Assembly: GCA_964247055.1 (NCBI GenBank)
Contig: OZ176059.1
Location: 2,914,001 to 2,978,000 of the forward strand
DNA: 64,000 bases
Direction: 5' to 3'
DNA from: Paragordius varius
Lineage: Eukaryota; Nematomorpha
The notes under the pieces were generated by a model. That model saw only the letters and a list, made by a program, of their open reading frames with translations. It was not told the DNA's origin and did not search any database. Below, one piece after another: positions 62,049-64,000 of the stretch. The translations under genes and the position numbers were made by a program. Positions within the stretch are counted from its first letter, which is position 1, and each line of letters starts with the position of its first letter.

Positions 62049-62880
62049 CCAAATTTTAAAGAAAAAGGGGAAATTTTTAAATAAAAGTCTTGCCGATAAT
62101 CAGTCATATTTTATTTTTCCCTCAATCAGAATTTTTATAAGGCACTGGTCCATTTTTGTAAATTAAATTTTTTAGGAATATTCGATTGATTGCCATGAAA
62201 CAGAAAACCCACAACAATCTGATAATCATAATAATAATGATCTCTTGAATGGAAATGGATATAGACGAACAACTATTATCCCTTTAAGTTTTTAATTGAT
62301 ATCTAATATTTATAAATTATATAAATATTTTTTTTGTAATAATTTTTATAAAATATTACAAAAAATATGTTTCAAATTAAGGGTAAGATATATATATATA
62401 AATTTTGACCTGCCATTTCCGATTTGATATTTAATAAATTAATCATTTGTCAAACTGGTTTGTAAAAAATAATAACTTATATGCCCCAAAATCGATGAAT
62501 GATATCTTAATTTGATTGATTAATTTTTTCCTTTGTTGTACCTCGTGTTAATTGTGAGACAAATTGACGTAGTGTGTTATTACCCCTCCTGGATAAACTT
62601 CTATTAATTGGAAATTGTTAAACGAATTTAGAACATGTTTTTTTTGCGTTCATATATATAATAAATTTTGACTTTATTATATATATATATTACCATAAAA
62701 ACTTTTTCAGATGTAAAAATGAGTTAAAATACAAAAATAATGTTATACAATATAGGTTTGACATTGTTCTCACTTATAATTATTATAAATATTAATGAAA
62801 CGGTTAAATAATTGTGATAGTGATTTAAATACCCACAAAAAGGAAAGCAATGGAAGGGACTTAATATTTTTGTCCAGCAA

Positions 62881-62931
<51 letters not shown>

Positions 62932-63444
62932 ATTTGCGTTATGTATTTGTAGATTCAATATCAAGCACAGAAGCGAATAGTGTCTTGGAGTGCGAAGTAA
63001 TTTTTATTTGTAAATGGATTGTTTTAAATATCATTTTTTTAATAATTATATAGTTAATCCAAATATAATCTCAAAGTATCATGAAAAATCGTATAAATTG
63101 CTTCTAGTTGAAAAAGAAACAACAAATCACTTTTTACAGGCTATATTAACAAACACTTTAACAATTAGAATATATATATATATATATATATGATGCATTA
63201 TAAATCATGTTAATTTAAACATCATATAACGCTAACAAATATTTATATTTTATTATTGATATTTTATTATGTGTAGAATACCTGTGATGATGAAATTTTA
63301 TACCACAGTTCCATGTTAAGACATCGACCTTCTTGCATTGATGCACAATCCGATGCATTTTTGTCACAATATTTAAATGGTAATACCAAATCCGAAAGCG
63401 ACACACAAGATTTGATTGAACAAAAAATGTCCATTCTTGGTTTG
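58501..63444 (+). CDS. EEF2K: Eukaryotic elongation factor 2 kinase, C-terminal part beyond the window
   Basis: This calcium/calmodulin-activated alpha-kinase phosphorylates eEF2 and slows translation elongation. Exons: 58501-58590, 58633-58757, 58792-59017, 59963-60118, 60383-60514, 61181-61314, 62176-62287, 62953-62996, 63277-63444, all in consistent phase. A calmodulin-binding-like segment [19 protein letters not shown] leads into the alpha-kinase domain: SNYIAKAY with the ATP-binding Lys, [63 protein letters not shown] with the catalytic Asp, [13 protein letters not shown], and HSHACNSLC with zinc ligands. Then follows the Ser/Asn-rich regulatory linker. The Sel1-like C-terminal repeats must lie to the right. 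The first intron is 42 nt, stop-free and a multiple of three. The second is 34 nt. An acceptor-like TACAG just before 58501 means upstream exons may exist, so the ATG is provisional. Confidence 0.93.
60639..60837. mobile_element. mariner-type MITE with TA target duplication
   Basis: This 199-bp element is flanked by TA. It begins CAGTCATGTATGTTTAGAAT and ends with the inverted ACTATACATACATGACTG. The inner arms TCAAACATACGT and ACGTATGTTTGA pair as well. It lies in an EEF2K intron between exons 60383-60514 and 61181-61314. Confidence 0.85.
61139..61176. repeat. (TA)n tract abutting an EEF2K splice acceptor
   Basis: A TA repeat of about 30 bp followed by GTATATATAAG runs straight into the exon starting at 61181. 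The usual pyrimidine tract before the acceptor is therefore replaced by TA repeat. Confidence 0.85.
62887..62927. repeat. (TA)n microsatellite in an EEF2K intron
   Basis: A run of about 40 bp of pure TA, 25 bp before the exon at 62953. It is translated as an IYIYI chance frame on the minus strand. Confidence 0.9.
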
Positions 63445-63468
63445 GTAAGTTTGTATGTGTTTTATATA

Positions 63469-63825
63469 TATACCATTTACAATTCAAATTCACCTTTAAA
63501 CAATTCAAATTCACCCTTGAACAATTCAAATTTACCCTCGGACAATTCAAATTCACCCTAAAAATAAATTATGAAATTTCGGTCCAATATAACTCATCAT
63601 TATAATTAAATATATTTTTATGGCAAAGTTTACTATTTTTTCAGTATTATTTTGATTACTTACAAAGTTTTTTTTTAAAAAAATATAAAAAAATATAGGT
63701 AGTTCTTAATCTTAAAAAACATATAATTTATTTGAGGGTGAATTTGAATTGTTCGAAGGTGAATTTGAATTGTTCAAGGGTGAACTAGAATTGTTTAAGG
63801 GTGAATTTGAACTGTAAATGGTATA
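63469..63825. mobile_element. MITE family A, copy A6, best-preserved
   Basis: This 357-bp element begins TATACCATTTACAATTCAAA and ends with the inverted ACTGTAAATGGTATA. Each arm has four tandem 21-bp units (GGGTGAATTTGAATTGTT and variants). The core is AT-rich and non-coding. It starts 25 bp after the EEF2K exon ending at 63444. The open frame at 63313-63561 runs from the exon into this repeat and is not real beyond 63444. Confidence 0.9.
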
Positions 63826-64000
63826 GTACACCACTTTCCTCTATATTTACCCCATTTTTGGGAGCATTGCATTGCTCAATATACGCATCATGACCCTTTT
63901 TTAAGTATAATAAAAATGACATTTTTTAATTATACTCAGCTTTTACAACAATATATAACGTTTAATAATCTCAAATATATTTATAAAAGTCATCAAATTT

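Noticed and set aside
63313-63561. 82-residue frame as a complete small protein
   Set aside because: It is EEF2K linker exon 63277-63444 running past its GTAAGT donor into MITE A6.
1-64000. CRISPR arrays, tRNA or rRNA genes
   Set aside because: The regular repeats present are MITE arms, a satellite and TA microsatellites. No intact tRNA cloverleaf or rRNA sequence was recognised by eye. A tRNA scan would settle this.

Overview
This window is animal nuclear DNA, very AT-rich, with spliced genes on both strands and a heavy load of small transposable elements. No bacterial or organellar features are seen. The host genes point to a non-dipteran invertebrate. A flatworm is my best guess, because micro-introns and multi-domain small heat-shock proteins are known there, but this is inference and not proven.

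Layout. (1) 1-10 kb: degenerate repeats around one small spliced secreted-protein gene (minus, 1.47-2.93 kb), a hAT-like element (5.9-7.5 kb) and a recent 2.4-kb foldback element (7.65-10.04 kb) with arms of about 0.92 kb. (2) 10.16-15.99 kb: a 16-exon CDC73/parafibromin gene (plus). Its first introns are only 25-27 nt and its large introns are filled with mobile elements. (3) 17.0-18.9 kb: a satellite array with alternating ~150-bp half-monomers. (4) 20.36-22.68 kb: a PIF/Harbinger transposon with ~700-bp terminal inverted repeats, next to or inside a LINE remnant (minus, to 24.1 kb). (5) 24.44-53.35 kb: a thioester-protein/alpha-2-macroglobulin family gene (minus, at least 25 exons). Its introns hold a Ty3/Gypsy-like fossil, several MITEs and a complete three-alpha-crystallin-domain small heat-shock gene (plus, 36.85-39.18 kb) in a 9.8-kb intron. 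(6) 54.7-58.1 kb: a MITE followed by a cluster of foldback elements. (7) 58.50 kb to the right edge: eEF2 kinase (plus), with a complete alpha-kinase domain and the linker. The C-terminal part lies outside the window.

The genes are not an operon and show no common pathway: transcription elongation (CDC73, Paf1 complex), translation elongation control (eEF2K), protein folding (sHSP) and secreted immunity or protease trapping (TEP). The unifying structural theme is the introns. Several are at or near a minimal size of 25-42 nt, and many long ones look like short introns inflated by inserted elements that begin or end 10-65 nt from the splice sites. The strongest leads are a MITE superfamily whose arms are built from 21-bp tandem units, the ultra-short introns, the nested three-domain sHSP, and a TEP in which I could not find the thioester motif.
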